From positions 3,606 to 17,165 of the forward strand of contig DLKG01000040.1 of assembly GCA_002490315.1 (NCBI GenBank): a stretch of DNA of 13,560 bases, given 5' to 3'. The translations under genes were made by a program, and so were the position numbers. The stretch's first letter is position 1. Each line of letters opens with the position of its first letter. The DNA comes from Prevotella sp. UBA7594. GTDB taxonomy: Bacteria > Bacteroidota > Bacteroidia > Bacteroidales > Bacteroidaceae. The notes beneath the pieces are model-generated. The model was not told where the DNA came from. It ran no database searches and was given only the letters and a program-made list of their open reading frames with translations. Of this stretch, positions 1 to 7,170 are shown piece by piece.

Positions 1-255
1 GTCGTCGCCCTCATCGGCATCGTGCTCCAAGTGGCCCACATCGGTGATGTTGCGCACGTAGCGCACCTTGTAGCCGAGGTGCTTAAGGTAGCGGAAGAGA
101 ATGTCGAAGGTGATGGCTGGGCGCGCGTGTCCCAGGTGCGGGTCGCCGTAGACGGTGGGTCCGCAGACGTACATGCCTACGTTGGGGGCGTGCAGCGGTT
201 TGAAGACTTCCTTTCTACGCGACAGCGTATTGTAAATCCATAGTACTTGTTCCAT
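1..255 (-). CDS. cysS: Cysteinyl-tRNA synthetase, N-terminal part (truncated by window edge)
   Basis: Translating the minus strand from the ATG at 255-253 gives 85 in-frame codons with no stop up to position 1, so the gene continues beyond the window. The enzyme charges tRNA-Cys with cysteine in the cytoplasm (class I synthetase). The sequence shows family hallmarks: the [19 protein letters not shown] region at residues 28-46, including the zinc-ligand cysteine C31 and the HIGH-type signature HLGH at 40-43, followed by the Rossmann-fold stretch [12 protein letters not shown] at 64-75. The KMSKS loop and anticodon-binding region lie outside the window. The start fits the usual position a few residues before the LYNT-like motif (here IYNT at 7-10). 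No Shine-Dalgarno site is visible, as expected in Bacteroidota. The upstream gene on the same strand is a glycosyltransferase 224 bp away, so cysS probably has its own promoter (candidate at 419-426). Confidence 0.96.
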   Translation of the reverse strand, partial: MEQVLWIYNTLSRRKEVFKPLHAPNVGMYVCGPTVYGDPHLGHARPAITFDILFRYLKHLGYKVRYVRNITDVGHLEHDADEGDD

Positions 256-320
256 TGTCGTATCGTTTTTTTTATTGATTGATCGTCGTTTGCGTTTGTT
301 TGCTATTGGGGGGTGGGGGT

Positions 321-388
321 GAGAGAAGATTGTTCCTTTGGGTAGGTCGGGGGCGAGAGAAGATTGCTCCTTTGGGTAGGTCGGGGGC
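321..388. repeat. 34-bp tandem direct repeat, two copies
   Basis: Positions 321-354 and 355-388 are two head-to-tail 34-bp units beginning GAGAGAAGATTG and ending GGTAGGTCGGGGGC. They differ at one base only (T at 333 versus C at 367). A degenerate partial copy (about 306-320, GGGTGGGGGT) precedes the first unit. The repeat lies in the leader between the likely cysS promoter and the cysS start, and would be C-rich in the cysS transcript. The near-identity suggests a recent duplication. Function unknown. Confidence 0.9.
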
Positions 389-400
389 GATGGCGCCCCC
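383..400. other. Short GC hairpin at the end of the tandem repeat
   Basis: GGGGGCG (383-389) and CGCCCCC (394-400) form a perfect 7-bp stem with a 4-nt loop. The same GGGGGCG also occurs at 349-355 at the end of the first repeat unit, so the right arm could pair with either copy. No T-run follows on either strand, so I do not call it an intrinsic terminator. It lies downstream of the leftward glycosyltransferase gene and in the probable cysS leader. The rest of the 224-bp gap (256-479) shows only G-rich sequence near 308-320 and AT-rich sequence at 411-460. Confidence 0.6.
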
Positions 401-418
401 TCTCCAAGTTATGTTATG

Positions 419-426
419 CAAATTTA
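419..426 (-). promoter_or_regulatory. Candidate -7 promoter box for cysS
   Basis: On the minus strand this reads TAAATTTG, a full match to the Bacteroidota -7 consensus TAnnTTTG. A -33 TTTG is not clear; CTTG at 443-446 is a weak neighbour with short spacing. If used, the cysS leader would be about 155-160 nt and would contain the tandem repeat and hairpin. Position and box are seen; use as a promoter is inferred. Confidence 0.45.
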
Positions 427-479
427 GTAAATATAATTGATTCAAGTTTCTGAATTTGGAAAAAAACGACATCATCGTC

Positions 480-2267
480 TCACTTCACACGCCTGAAACG
501 GTAGAAACTGACGTTGTCCTTCACCTCCGAGATGCGCCCCTTCGACGTGCTCACAAGCGTGAAGCGATAGTCTGTGTGGCGGCGCTGGAAGTCGGGGAAG
601 TCACCCTCAGGGATTATGAGCACGCCGTGCTCAGGCGTTGCGGCAGTGTCGCGCAAGCCAGCCGCGCCCTGCGAGCCGTTCTCGAACTGCCCAATGGTGT
701 CGCCAAGGTAGAAGTCGGCACCGAAGAAGTGCATCATCGGCGCGTTGATGTAAGAGTAGAGCGGTTCGCTGGGGAACGTGTGGGCAATGTAGGCAGCCAT
801 GGGGCGCAGCGACTTCGTGTTGAGCACGAGCGGCTGGTAGACCCCGTCGAGGGCGATGAAAAGCAGCACGACGGGCGACAGCAGATAATAGTACATCCGG
901 CGACTGTAGTTTTGCCAGCTCTTCGCCAGCGTCATGCGCAGCACGTCAATGGCGTTGACAGCAGGCAGGGCGACGAGGAGCAATGTCCATACATTAAGAG
1001 GAGTGAAGCGCAGGGCGTGGAGCATGGCAATGTTCTCGGCGGCATGCTTGCCGTGGAAAATGCTGTCGGGCACAGCCCCGAGGCGCACTGCCACGAAGAC
1101 AGCGGTAAGCACCACCGACAACACAGCCATCATCACCGTGAAAACACGCAAAGGGGCGCGACGGCGCGTGCGCCACAACCAGTCCACGTACTCCGCTATC
1201 AGCACCGCCATGAACGGATAGCACGGCAGCAGATAGACGCTGCGCTTGCTCGACGGCAGACAATAGAAGAAGAGCACGAGCAGGAAGCTCAGCCACGTAA
1301 ACAGCTCCACCGGTTTCATCGTCGCCAGCCATTTCATGAAGCGGCTGGCTCTGTCCTTCAATGACAGTTTGCCGCCAGCCGATTGTTCGGCAGCCGCTGT
1401 CAGCCGTTTCTTTCGGAGCGAGAAGAGCGAGAAGATTGTCAGCAGTGTCCACGGCGCCCAGCCCACGATGAGCGTGAAGAAATTGTAGCCAAAGCCGTGC
1501 TCATGCGACTCGTAGGTCATGGAGCCCGTCATGCGCCCGATGTTCTCCTCATACACGAGGTCGAGGAAATGCTGTCCGCCCTCGTGCCATGCCGCCACGT
1601 ACCACACGGCAGGCAGCAGCAGCGAGAGCACGCCGAGCAGCGCCATGCGCCATATTGTGCGCCACAGTTTCCCGCCTCTCAGCAGCATGAACACACCCAT
1701 GACGAAGCACGGCACGACAGCCCCCACGGGACCTTTCGTCAGCACGGCGCCGCTCATGCACAGCACGGCGCAGACGGGCAAACCCTTCGCCCCGCGCTCC
1801 CACCAGCGGTAGAGCAGCAGCAACGCGCCGACGGTGAACGCCGTCAGCAGCATGTCGACGCGGCAGTTGGTGCCAGCGCGGTGCACCTCAAACGACGTCA
1901 GCGTCAGCACCGCCGCCACCAGCGCCACTGTTGCCGACTTCCTTCGCTTGAAAAACGCGAAGCACCCCGTCGTCATCGCCACCAGCGCCAGCGCCGACGG
2001 CAGGCGCGACGTGTACTCGCTGACGCTGCCCGAGAGAAGCGACAGCAGGGCGATGCAGAAATGGAAGAACGGCGGCTTGTAGGGAATGTCGCCGCCGTTG
2101 TTGACAGGCAGTATCCAGTTGCCCTCCTTGAGCATCGACAGGGCGACTACAGCCTCCCTCGGCTCGCCCTTCGTGTTGAAGTCGGCAAGCCCGAGGAAGG
2201 GAAGAAGCATGAGCACAGCCACCGTGACGACGGCGACGAGTGCCGGGTTTTTCTTTATGAAGTCCAT
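480..2267 (-). CDS. ArnT/PMT-like integral membrane glycosyltransferase (GT-C fold, GT39/GT83 type)
   Basis: This 595-residue protein has about a dozen hydrophobic segments and the motif order of ArnT-type transferases, which move a sugar from an undecaprenyl-phosphate donor onto a lipid or protein on the periplasmic face of the inner membrane. Visible motifs are the acidic first-loop motif GEPREA (34-39; E/D-R-A type), WILP (51-54), YKPPFFHF (63-70), SRLPSAL (87-93), LTKGPVG (176-182), VYEENIGRM in a later loop (238-246), and SSKRSVYLLPCYP (339-351), equivalent to the K-x-P-x-Y-I-L segment of ArnT. A soluble tail follows the last membrane segments. The acceptor cannot be read from the sequence: lipid A modification and surface or protein glycosylation are both possible. 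It stands alone, transcribed toward cysS and away from the DUF4923 gene, with no glycan cluster beside it. ATG at 2267 gives a natural first membrane helix. Confidence 0.88.
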   Translation of the reverse strand: MDFIKKNPALVAVVTVAVLMLLPFLGLADFNTKGEPREAVVALSMLKEGNWILPVNNGGDIPYKPPFFHFCIALLSLLSGSVSEYTSRLPSALALVAMTTGCFAFFKRRKSATVALVAAVLTLTSFEVHRAGTNCRVDMLLTAFTVGALLLLYRWWERGAKGLPVCAVLCMSGAVLTKGPVGAVVPCFVMGVFMLLRGGKLWRTIWRMALLGVLSLLLPAVWYVAAWHEGGQHFLDLVYEENIGRMTGSMTYESHEHGFGYNFFTLIVGWAPWTLLTIFSLFSLRKKRLTAAAEQSAGGKLSLKDRASRFMKWLATMKPVELFTWLSFLLVLFFYCLPSSKRSVYLLPCYPFMAVLIAEYVDWLWRTRRRAPLRVFTVMMAVLSVVLTAVFVAVRLGAVPDSIFHGKHAAENIAMLHALRFTPLNVWTLLLVALPAVNAIDVLRMTLAKSWQNYSRRMYYYLLSPVVLLFIALDGVYQPLVLNTKSLRPMAAYIAHTFPSEPLYSYINAPMMHFFGADFYLGDTIGQFENGSQGAAGLRDTAATPEHGVLIIPEGDFPDFQRRHTDYRFTLVSTSKGRISEVKDNVSFYRFRRVK

Positions 2268-2318
2268 ATATTAAAAGATGTATTGTTTGTTTCGGAAAAA
2301 ATCGGCATTAGCCACGTG

Positions 2319-2326
2319 CAAAGTTA
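2319..2326 (-). promoter_or_regulatory. Candidate -7 promoter box for the glycosyltransferase gene
   Basis: The minus strand reads TAACTTTG, a full TAnnTTTG match, 52-59 nt upstream of the ATG at 2267. An exact TTTG at -33 is missing (the expected area near 2346 reads TTCAAAG on this strand). The leader would be roughly 45 nt and AT-rich. Activity is inferred. Confidence 0.5.
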
Positions 2327-2400
2327 CACATAAATCCTCGGTGAACTTTGAAGAATGGTTAAAATGTCATGCGGATGGTGATAATAATGGAATAAATTGC

Positions 2401-2408
2401 TACTTTTG
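2401..2408 (+). promoter_or_regulatory. Candidate -7 promoter box for the DUF4923-xerD pair
   Basis: TACTTTTG matches TAnnTTTG and is followed by GCG, a common Bacteroidales context. The expected -33 region (about 2375-2382) has only a weak GGTG. The leader of about 45 nt is strongly AT-rich, as is usual ahead of Bacteroidota starts. It forms a divergent promoter region with the leftward glycosyltransferase box; the 191-bp space between the two starts holds nothing else I recognise. Confidence 0.5.
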
Positions 2409-2458
2409 CGTCTCAAATAAAGCTATAAGAATAAAACACTAAAAAAATTAAGGTAATT

Positions 2459-3046
2459 ATGAAAACCATCAAGACTCTTTTCACAGCAATTCTTCTCTGC
2501 TTCTGTCTCACCAACACCAACGCGCAGAGCCTCGGCTCTCTCATCTCCAACATAGGCAAGGCGGTGGTTGGCGACAAGGCGACAACAGCCTCTACGCTCA
2601 AGGGCACATGGAAATACGCCGGTCCGGCATGTGAGTTTGAGAGCAGCAACCTCCTCGCCAAGGCAGGCGGTTCGGCAGTGTCCACTAAGGTAGAGTCGAA
2701 GCTCTCGCCGGTAATGTCAAAGTTGGGTATGCAGGGTATCGTCTACACCTTCGACGGCAACGGCAACTACACTTCCAAGATAAAGACCCGCGTCACCAAG
2801 GGCACCTACACCTTCGACTCCAAGAAGAAGACCATCACCTTCAAGCCCGCCCTCGGCAAATCCTACACGGCTTACGTCTCCGTACAGGGATCCTCAATGA
2901 GCCTTGTCTTCAGCGCCGACAAAGTGATGACCACACTCAAGGCTATCACCAACTCCGCCGCCAGCGTCAACACCACCGCTTCCACCATCAACTCTCTCAT
3001 GAAGAACTACAGTGGAATGCGCGTGGGCATCAAGCTCAAGAAGTAA
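2459..3046 (+). CDS. Secreted DUF4923 family protein (lipocalin-like)
   Basis: The 195-residue product starts with a signal peptide (MKTIKTLFTAILLCFCLTNTNAQ), with likely cleavage after A22, so it is exported to the periplasm or outer membrane. The mature part has a short helical stretch (about 24-45) and then the LKGTWKYAGPACEFES segment at roughly 48-63, with later beta-rich strands such as IVYTFDGNGNY, KGTYTFDSKKKTITF and YTAYVSVQGSSMSLVFSA. This pattern matches the DUF4923 family of Bacteroidales, which is described as lipocalin-like and has no established function. A lipobox is not present: the cysteines at 14 and 16 sit inside the hydrophobic core in the wrong context. The gene is followed after 10 nt by xerD and is probably co-transcribed with it, though a functional link to recombination is not evident. 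Family assignment is from memory of its pattern. Confidence 0.85.
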   Translation: MKTIKTLFTAILLCFCLTNTNAQSLGSLISNIGKAVVGDKATTASTLKGTWKYAGPACEFESSNLLAKAGGSAVSTKVESKLSPVMSKLGMQGIVYTFDGNGNYTSKIKTRVTKGTYTFDSKKKTITFKPALGKSYTAYVSVQGSSMSLVFSADKVMTTLKAITNSAASVNTTASTINSLMKNYSGMRVGIKLKK

Positions 3047-3056
3047 AAAGACAAAT

Positions 3057-3965
3057 ATGCCCGACCAATACGACCAGCTCCGCCAACGCTATCTGCGCTA
3101 TCTCAAGCTGGAACGCAACTACTCGGCGAACACCATAGAGGCATACGCCCACGACATAGACTATCTCATCGGCTTTCTGCGCGGCGAGAGTCTCGCCGTG
3201 GGCGACGTGCGTTTGGAGCATCTGGAGCAGTTTGCCACGCTCATCCATGAGTTTGGCGTAGCGGCAAGCAGTCAGGCACGCATCCTTTGCGGCGTGCGCT
3301 CCTTCTTCCGCTTCCTCGTTGTCGACGGCGTGCTCGCCGACGACCCGTCAGAACTCCTTGAGTCGCCCTCTATCGGCGAGCACCTTCCCGAAGTGCTCTC
3401 CACGGAGGAAGTCGACCGCATGGAGGCGGCGATAGACCTCTCCAAATGGGAGGGGCAGCGCAATCGCGCCATCATCGAAGTGCTCTTCTCCTGCGGGTTG
3501 CGTGTCTCGGAACTCGTCAATCTGAAGTTCAGTGACGTCTTCGCTGACGAGGGCTATCTGCGCATCCTCGGCAAAGGGTCGAAGGAACGCCTCGTGCCCA
3601 TCTCCGCCGACGCCCTGCACGAGATAAAGCTCTGGCTCTACGACCGCAACCTCATGAAGATAAAGCCCGGCGAGCAGGAATATGTGTTCCTCAACCGCCG
3701 AGGGGCACATCTCACGCGCACCATGATTCTCATCATGATAAAGCGCACGGCGAGCGACGCCGGCATACAGAAGACCGTCTCGCCCCACACACTCCGCCAC
3801 TCCTTCGCCACTGCACTCCTCCAGGGAGGCGCCAATCTCAGAGCCATACAGGAGATGCTCGGCCATGAAAACATCGCTACAACACAAATCTACACCCACA
3901 TAGACATCACAGCCTTGCGCGAGGAAATTCTCTCCCATCATCCTCGCAATATTAAAAAAACTTAA
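3057..3965 (+). CDS. xerD: Site-specific tyrosine recombinase XerD
   Basis: This 302-residue tyrosine recombinase resolves chromosome dimers at dif together with XerC; it acts in the cytoplasm on DNA near the terminus, normally activated by FtsK. The N-terminal SAM-like core-binding domain spans about residues 4-95 (YLKLERNYSANTIEAYAHDI). The catalytic domain (about 108-295) keeps all active-site residues: R149 (SCGLRVSEL), K173 (GKGSKERLVP), H244 and R247 (HTLRHSFAT), H270 (LGHENIATTQ) and nucleophile Y279 (IYTH). I chose the ATG at 3057, 10 nt after the preceding stop, because it starts directly before the conserved YLRYLKLERNYS region; an earlier in-frame ATG at 3012 lies inside the upstream gene and adds 15 unconserved residues. 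Length and lack of phage or attachment-site context point to the housekeeping recombinase, not a mobile-element integrase. XerC and XerD are hard to separate by eye, but the motif spacing favours XerD. Confidence 0.9.
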   Translation: MPDQYDQLRQRYLRYLKLERNYSANTIEAYAHDIDYLIGFLRGESLAVGDVRLEHLEQFATLIHEFGVAASSQARILCGVRSFFRFLVVDGVLADDPSELLESPSIGEHLPEVLSTEEVDRMEAAIDLSKWEGQRNRAIIEVLFSCGLRVSELVNLKFSDVFADEGYLRILGKGSKERLVPISADALHEIKLWLYDRNLMKIKPGEQEYVFLNRRGAHLTRTMILIMIKRTASDAGIQKTVSPHTLRHSFATALLQGGANLRAIQEMLGHENIATTQIYTHIDITALREEILSHHPRNIKKT

Positions 3966-4016
3966 TGTCTGTTCAATTACAAGCCGTACCAACGTATATA
4001 TAGCAGGAAAAAGAAC

Positions 4017-4024
4017 TAATTTTG
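4017..4024 (+). promoter_or_regulatory. Candidate -7 promoter box for the M16 protease gene
   Basis: TAATTTTG fits TAnnTTTG and lies 55-62 nt before the protease ATG. The leader is AT-rich. An imperfect inverted repeat CAGA-N4-TCTG (4025-4036) follows immediately, near the expected transcription start. A -33 TTTG is not evident. The 113-bp gap after xerD otherwise holds no clear terminator. Confidence 0.55.
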
Positions 4025-4078
4025 CAGACATATCTGTAAATCAGCAAGAAATAACATCAACAAATAAACACATCTTTT

Positions 4079-6904
4079 ATGAAAGTAAAGAAACTGATGG
4101 TTGCGGTTCTGATGATGTTCACAGGACTCGCCCAGGCACAGCAGATGCCCCCAATCCCGGCAGACCCCGATGTGCGTATCGGAAAACTTGACAACGGATT
4201 GACCTACTACATCCGCCACAACAACTGGCCCGAGAACCGCGCCGACTTCTACATTGCGCAGAAGGTGGGCTCCATTCAGGAGGAAGAAAGTCAGAGAGGA
4301 CTCGCACACTTCCTTGAGCACATGTGCTTCAACGGAACAAAGCACTTCCCCGGCAACAGCGTCATACGCTACTGCGAGAGCATCGGCGTGCAGTTCGGAC
4401 GCGACCTCAACGCCTACACTGCCATCGACCAGACCGTGTATAACATATCCAACGTGCCCACCGACCGCCAGTCGGCACTCGACTCCTGCCTGCTCATTCT
4501 GAGCGACTGGTCGAACGCCCTCACGCTCGACCCGAAGGAAATCGACGAGGAGCGCGGCGTTATCCACGAGGAGTGGCGCCTGCGCACAAGCCCGTCGAGC
4601 CGCATGTTTGAGCGCAATCTCCCGGCTCTCTACCCCGGCTCGAAGTATGGCTTGCGCTATCCTATCGGCCTCATGTCGGTTGTCGACAACTTCAAGCCGA
4701 AGGAACTGCGCGACTACTACGAGAAGTGGTATCACCCCACCAACCAGGCCATCGTCGTAGTGGGCAATGTGGACGTCGACCACACCGAGGCTGAGATAAA
4801 GAAGCTCTTCGGCTCGTTCAAGAACCCTGCCAACCCGGCTCCCATCGTCGATGAGCAGGTGCCCGACAACGCCGAGCCTATCGTCATCATCGACAAGGAC
4901 AAGGAGCAGCAGACCAACGAGGTGGAGCTCATGATCAAGCACGACACCTACCCCGACTCGCTGAAGCACGACATCAACTATCTCGTCTACGGATACGTGA
5001 AGAATGCCGCCACATACATGCTCAACAACCGACTCAAGGAGAAGGCTCTCGAGGCCGACTGCCCGTATGTTGAGGCTTATGCCGGCGACGACAGCTACAT
5101 CTTCGCCAAGACCAAGGACGCTTTCAGCATCTCCACATCGCCCAAGCAGCTCTCGCTCGCCTCTGCCAGCCTCCAGGCTGCCTACACCGAGGCACTGCGC
5201 GCAGCCAAGTTCGGCTTCACGCCCACTGAGTACGCACGCTTCCAGGAGACCTACAAGAGCCAGCTCGAGAAGGAATACAGCAACAAGGACAAGCGCAAGA
5301 ACTCACAGCTCTACCGCGACCTCGTCGACAACTTCCTCAACGACGAGCCGATGCCGTCGATCGACTACACCTACCAGGTGATGAGCCAGATCGTACCGGC
5401 TATCCCGGTCGACGTGGTCAACCAGATGATGGCTGAGTTTGTGCCTGCCAACGACAGCAACCTCGTGGTGCTCGCTTTCTGCAACGAGGCCGACGGCAAC
5501 GTCTATCCCACCAAGGCCGACCTGCTCGGTGCCGTGAAGAACGCGCGCTCTGCCGACATCACTGCCTATGTGGACAACGTGAAGAACGAGCCGCTCATCA
5601 GCGAGGCTAAGATGCCTAAGGCTGGCAAGATAAAGAGCGAGAAGAAGAACGCCACTCTCGGCTACACAACCCTCACGCTCTCCAACGGTGCCACCGTCAT
5701 ACTAAAGAAGACCGACTACAAGAAGGATCAGGTGCTGCTCAGCGGACGCGGCATCGGAGGCACCACTCTCTACGGAGCCAAGGACTATGCCAACCTCCAG
5801 ATGTTCAACGACGTGGTAGGCTACAGCGGCATCGGCGGATTCTCGTCGACCGAACTGCAGAAGGTGCTCGCCGGCAAGATTGCCAATGCCGACCTGCAGC
5901 TCTCCAACCAGCTCTACACTTCTTGCTCGGGCAACTCTACTCCGAAGGACGTGGAGACCATGCTCCAGATGCTGTATCTCTACTTCACCGACATCACCAA
6001 AGACCAGAAGTCGTATGACAACCTCATGCAGCAGTATGAGGTGCAGCTCAAGAACCGCGACCTCAGCCCCGACGTGGCTCTGAGCGACTCGCTCACAGCT
6101 ACCATCTACGGACACAACCCACGCGTGGCTCCGCTCACTGTGAACACTCTCAAGAACGTAAGCTACGACCGCATTCTCGAGATGGCAAAGGAGCGCACTG
6201 CCGACGCCAAAGCATGGACATTCACCATCGTCGGCAACTTCGACGAGGCTACCATCCGTCCGCTCATCTGCAAGTATCTCGGCGCTCTGCCTTCAACAAA
6301 GAAGAAGGTGGTGAAGAGCCAGCGCGAGCTCAATCTCGCCAAGGGCATCATCGACAACACGTTCAAGCGCAAGCAGGAGACTCCGAAGTCGACTGCCTAC
6401 ATGATGTGGCACAACGAGACAATGCCTTACACTCTGAAGAACGCTGTCTGCGCCGACGTGGCAGGACAGATTCTCTCTATGGAGTATCTCGACAAGATAC
6501 GCGAGAAGGAAAGCGCAGCCTACTCTGTAGGCGCACAGGGCGGAAGTGCCGTCGGTGCCGACAACTACCGCATGTTCCAGATCTTCGCCTACTGCCCGAT
6601 GAAGCCTGAGAAGAAGGACATCGCCCTCAAGATCATGAACGAGGAGGTGAAGAACCTCGAGAACACTTGCGACGCTGCCAAGTTCCAGAAGTGCAAGGAG
6701 TTCCTCACAAAGCAGTTCGGCGACCGCTGCGTGAGCAACGGCTACTGGCTGGGCGTAATCGACGACGACTACTTCTACGGAGTTGACGACTACACTACCT
6801 ACAAGAGTATTGTCGACGCCCTCACCACTCAGGACATCTGCAACTTCATGAAGGAGTTCAACAAGGCAGGCAACCACATCACTGTGACTATGCTGCCTGA
6901 GTAA
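4079..6904 (+). CDS. Periplasmic M16 family zinc metalloprotease (insulinase/pitrilysin type)
   Basis: The 941-residue product has a signal peptide ending AQA (cleavage about 20/21), placing it in the periplasm. It has the two-halved M16 build. The first M16 domain (about 30-170) carries the inverted zinc motif HFLEH at 77-81 (H77, E80, H81), with the third, distal glutamate ligand expected within EERGVIHEEW at 157-166; a first M16_C domain follows (YEKWYHPTNQAIVVVGNVD, about 213-231). A second M16 N-like domain starts near 527 (LTLSNGATVILKK) without HxxEH, so it is structural, and the last C-terminal domain has IREKESAAYSVG (807-818), with the R and Y of the substrate-binding pair. Such clamshell enzymes degrade peptides small enough to enter a closed chamber; the substrate here is unknown. 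It has its own promoter box and a strong terminator, so it appears monocistronic. Codon use is heavily biased to a few codons such as AAG, GAG and CTC, consistent with high expression. Confidence 0.94.
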   Translation: MKVKKLMVAVLMMFTGLAQAQQMPPIPADPDVRIGKLDNGLTYYIRHNNWPENRADFYIAQKVGSIQEEESQRGLAHFLEHMCFNGTKHFPGNSVIRYCESIGVQFGRDLNAYTAIDQTVYNISNVPTDRQSALDSCLLILSDWSNALTLDPKEIDEERGVIHEEWRLRTSPSSRMFERNLPALYPGSKYGLRYPIGLMSVVDNFKPKELRDYYEKWYHPTNQAIVVVGNVDVDHTEAEIKKLFGSFKNPANPAPIVDEQVPDNAEPIVIIDKDKEQQTNEVELMIKHDTYPDSLKHDINYLVYGYVKNAATYMLNNRLKEKALEADCPYVEAYAGDDSYIFAKTKDAFSISTSPKQLSLASASLQAAYTEALRAAKFGFTPTEYARFQETYKSQLEKEYSNKDKRKNSQLYRDLVDNFLNDEPMPSIDYTYQVMSQIVPAIPVDVVNQMMAEFVPANDSNLVVLAFCNEADGNVYPTKADLLGAVKNARSADITAYVDNVKNEPLISEAKMPKAGKIKSEKKNATLGYTTLTLSNGATVILKKTDYKKDQVLLSGRGIGGTTLYGAKDYANLQMFNDVVGYSGIGGFSSTELQKVLAGKIANADLQLSNQLYTSCSGNSTPKDVETMLQMLYLYFTDITKDQKSYDNLMQQYEVQLKNRDLSPDVALSDSLTATIYGHNPRVAPLTVNTLKNVSYDRILEMAKERTADAKAWTFTIVGNFDEATIRPLICKYLGALPSTKKKVVKSQRELNLAKGIIDNTFKRKQETPKSTAYMMWHNETMPYTLKNAVCADVAGQILSMEYLDKIREKESAAYSVGAQGGSAVGADNYRMFQIFAYCPMKPEKKDIALKIMNEEVKNLENTCDAAKFQKCKEFLTKQFGDRCVSNGYWLGVIDDDYFYGVDDYTTYKSIVDALTTQDICNFMKEFNKAGNHITVTMLPE

Positions 6905-6952
6905 TAATCGAAAAAGACAGATAATATAAAAACTGCGGCTAACGCCGAAACC

Positions 6953-7006
6953 AAGAGGTGGTGTGCCTGAAGGGATTTTCTCCTTCTGGGCACACCACCT
7001 CTTTTA
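6953..7006 (+). terminator. Strong intrinsic terminator after the M16 protease gene
   Basis: AAGAGGTGGTGTGCC (6953-6967) pairs perfectly with GGCACACCACCTCTT (6989-7003), a 15-bp stem, and the arm runs into TTTTATT. An inner helix GAAGG/CCTTC (69-73 with 82-86 of the 6900s) extends it after a small interruption. A small CGGC-TAAC-GCCG hairpin (6936-6947) precedes it. The left arm begins with AA, so on the minus strand the structure lacks an equally long T-run; it serves mainly rightward transcription. It separates the protease from the envelope operon. Confidence 0.93.
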
Positions 7007-7135
7007 TTGGTATAGTTTCTATAATAGGTGAGTTTTGTAATCGCCAAATCACTAAACAACCTTAAAAATAACACTATTAATCAATAAATTGCATAATTAA
7101 GAGCCCAAAAGAACCACAATTTGCAGAATTCTGAT

Positions 7136-7143
7136 TAATTTTG
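7136..7143 (+). promoter_or_regulatory. Candidate -7 promoter box for the envelope operon
   Basis: TAATTTTG fits TAnnTTTG 28-35 nt ahead of the ATG at 7171. A perfect 10-bp palindrome CAGAATTCTG (7124-7133) lies just upstream, between the -33 and -7 zones, and could be an operator. I found no other full box in the short gaps ahead of the DUF6089 gene, uppS, bamA or ompH, so this may drive all five genes. Because the box overlaps 7141-7143, the TTG there is not the translation start. Confidence 0.55.
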
Positions 7144-7170
7144 CAACTAAAAACAATAAGTTTGAGAAGA

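Noticed and set aside
308..353. G-quadruplex formed by G-runs before and in the tandem repeat
   Set aside because: The runs are separated by loops up to about 18 nt and the transcribed cysS strand would be C-rich; support is too weak.
456..2333. Long rightward reading frames of about 300 codons opposite the glycosyltransferase gene
   Set aside because: They are antisense to a gene with clear family motifs and have R/H/Q-rich, low-hydrophobicity composition typical of shadow frames in GC-biased genes.
3012..3056. Upstream ATG extension of xerD
   Set aside because: It overlaps the end of the DUF4923 gene in another frame and adds an unconserved Ser/Lys-rich stretch; ATG 3057 fits the family start.
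3057..3965. Mobile-element integrase
   Set aside because: No attachment-site repeats, tRNA, excisionase or cargo genes nearby; length and motifs fit housekeeping Xer recombinases.
3948..3967. Terminator after xerD (ATTAA, A-run, TTAAT)
   Set aside because: The possible stem is only about 5 bp of A/T pairs and overlaps the stop codon.
7141..7170. TTG start giving a 481-residue lipoprotein
   Set aside because: The TTG is part of the TAnnTTTG promoter box, and the ATG at 7171 gives a canonical lipoprotein signal peptide.
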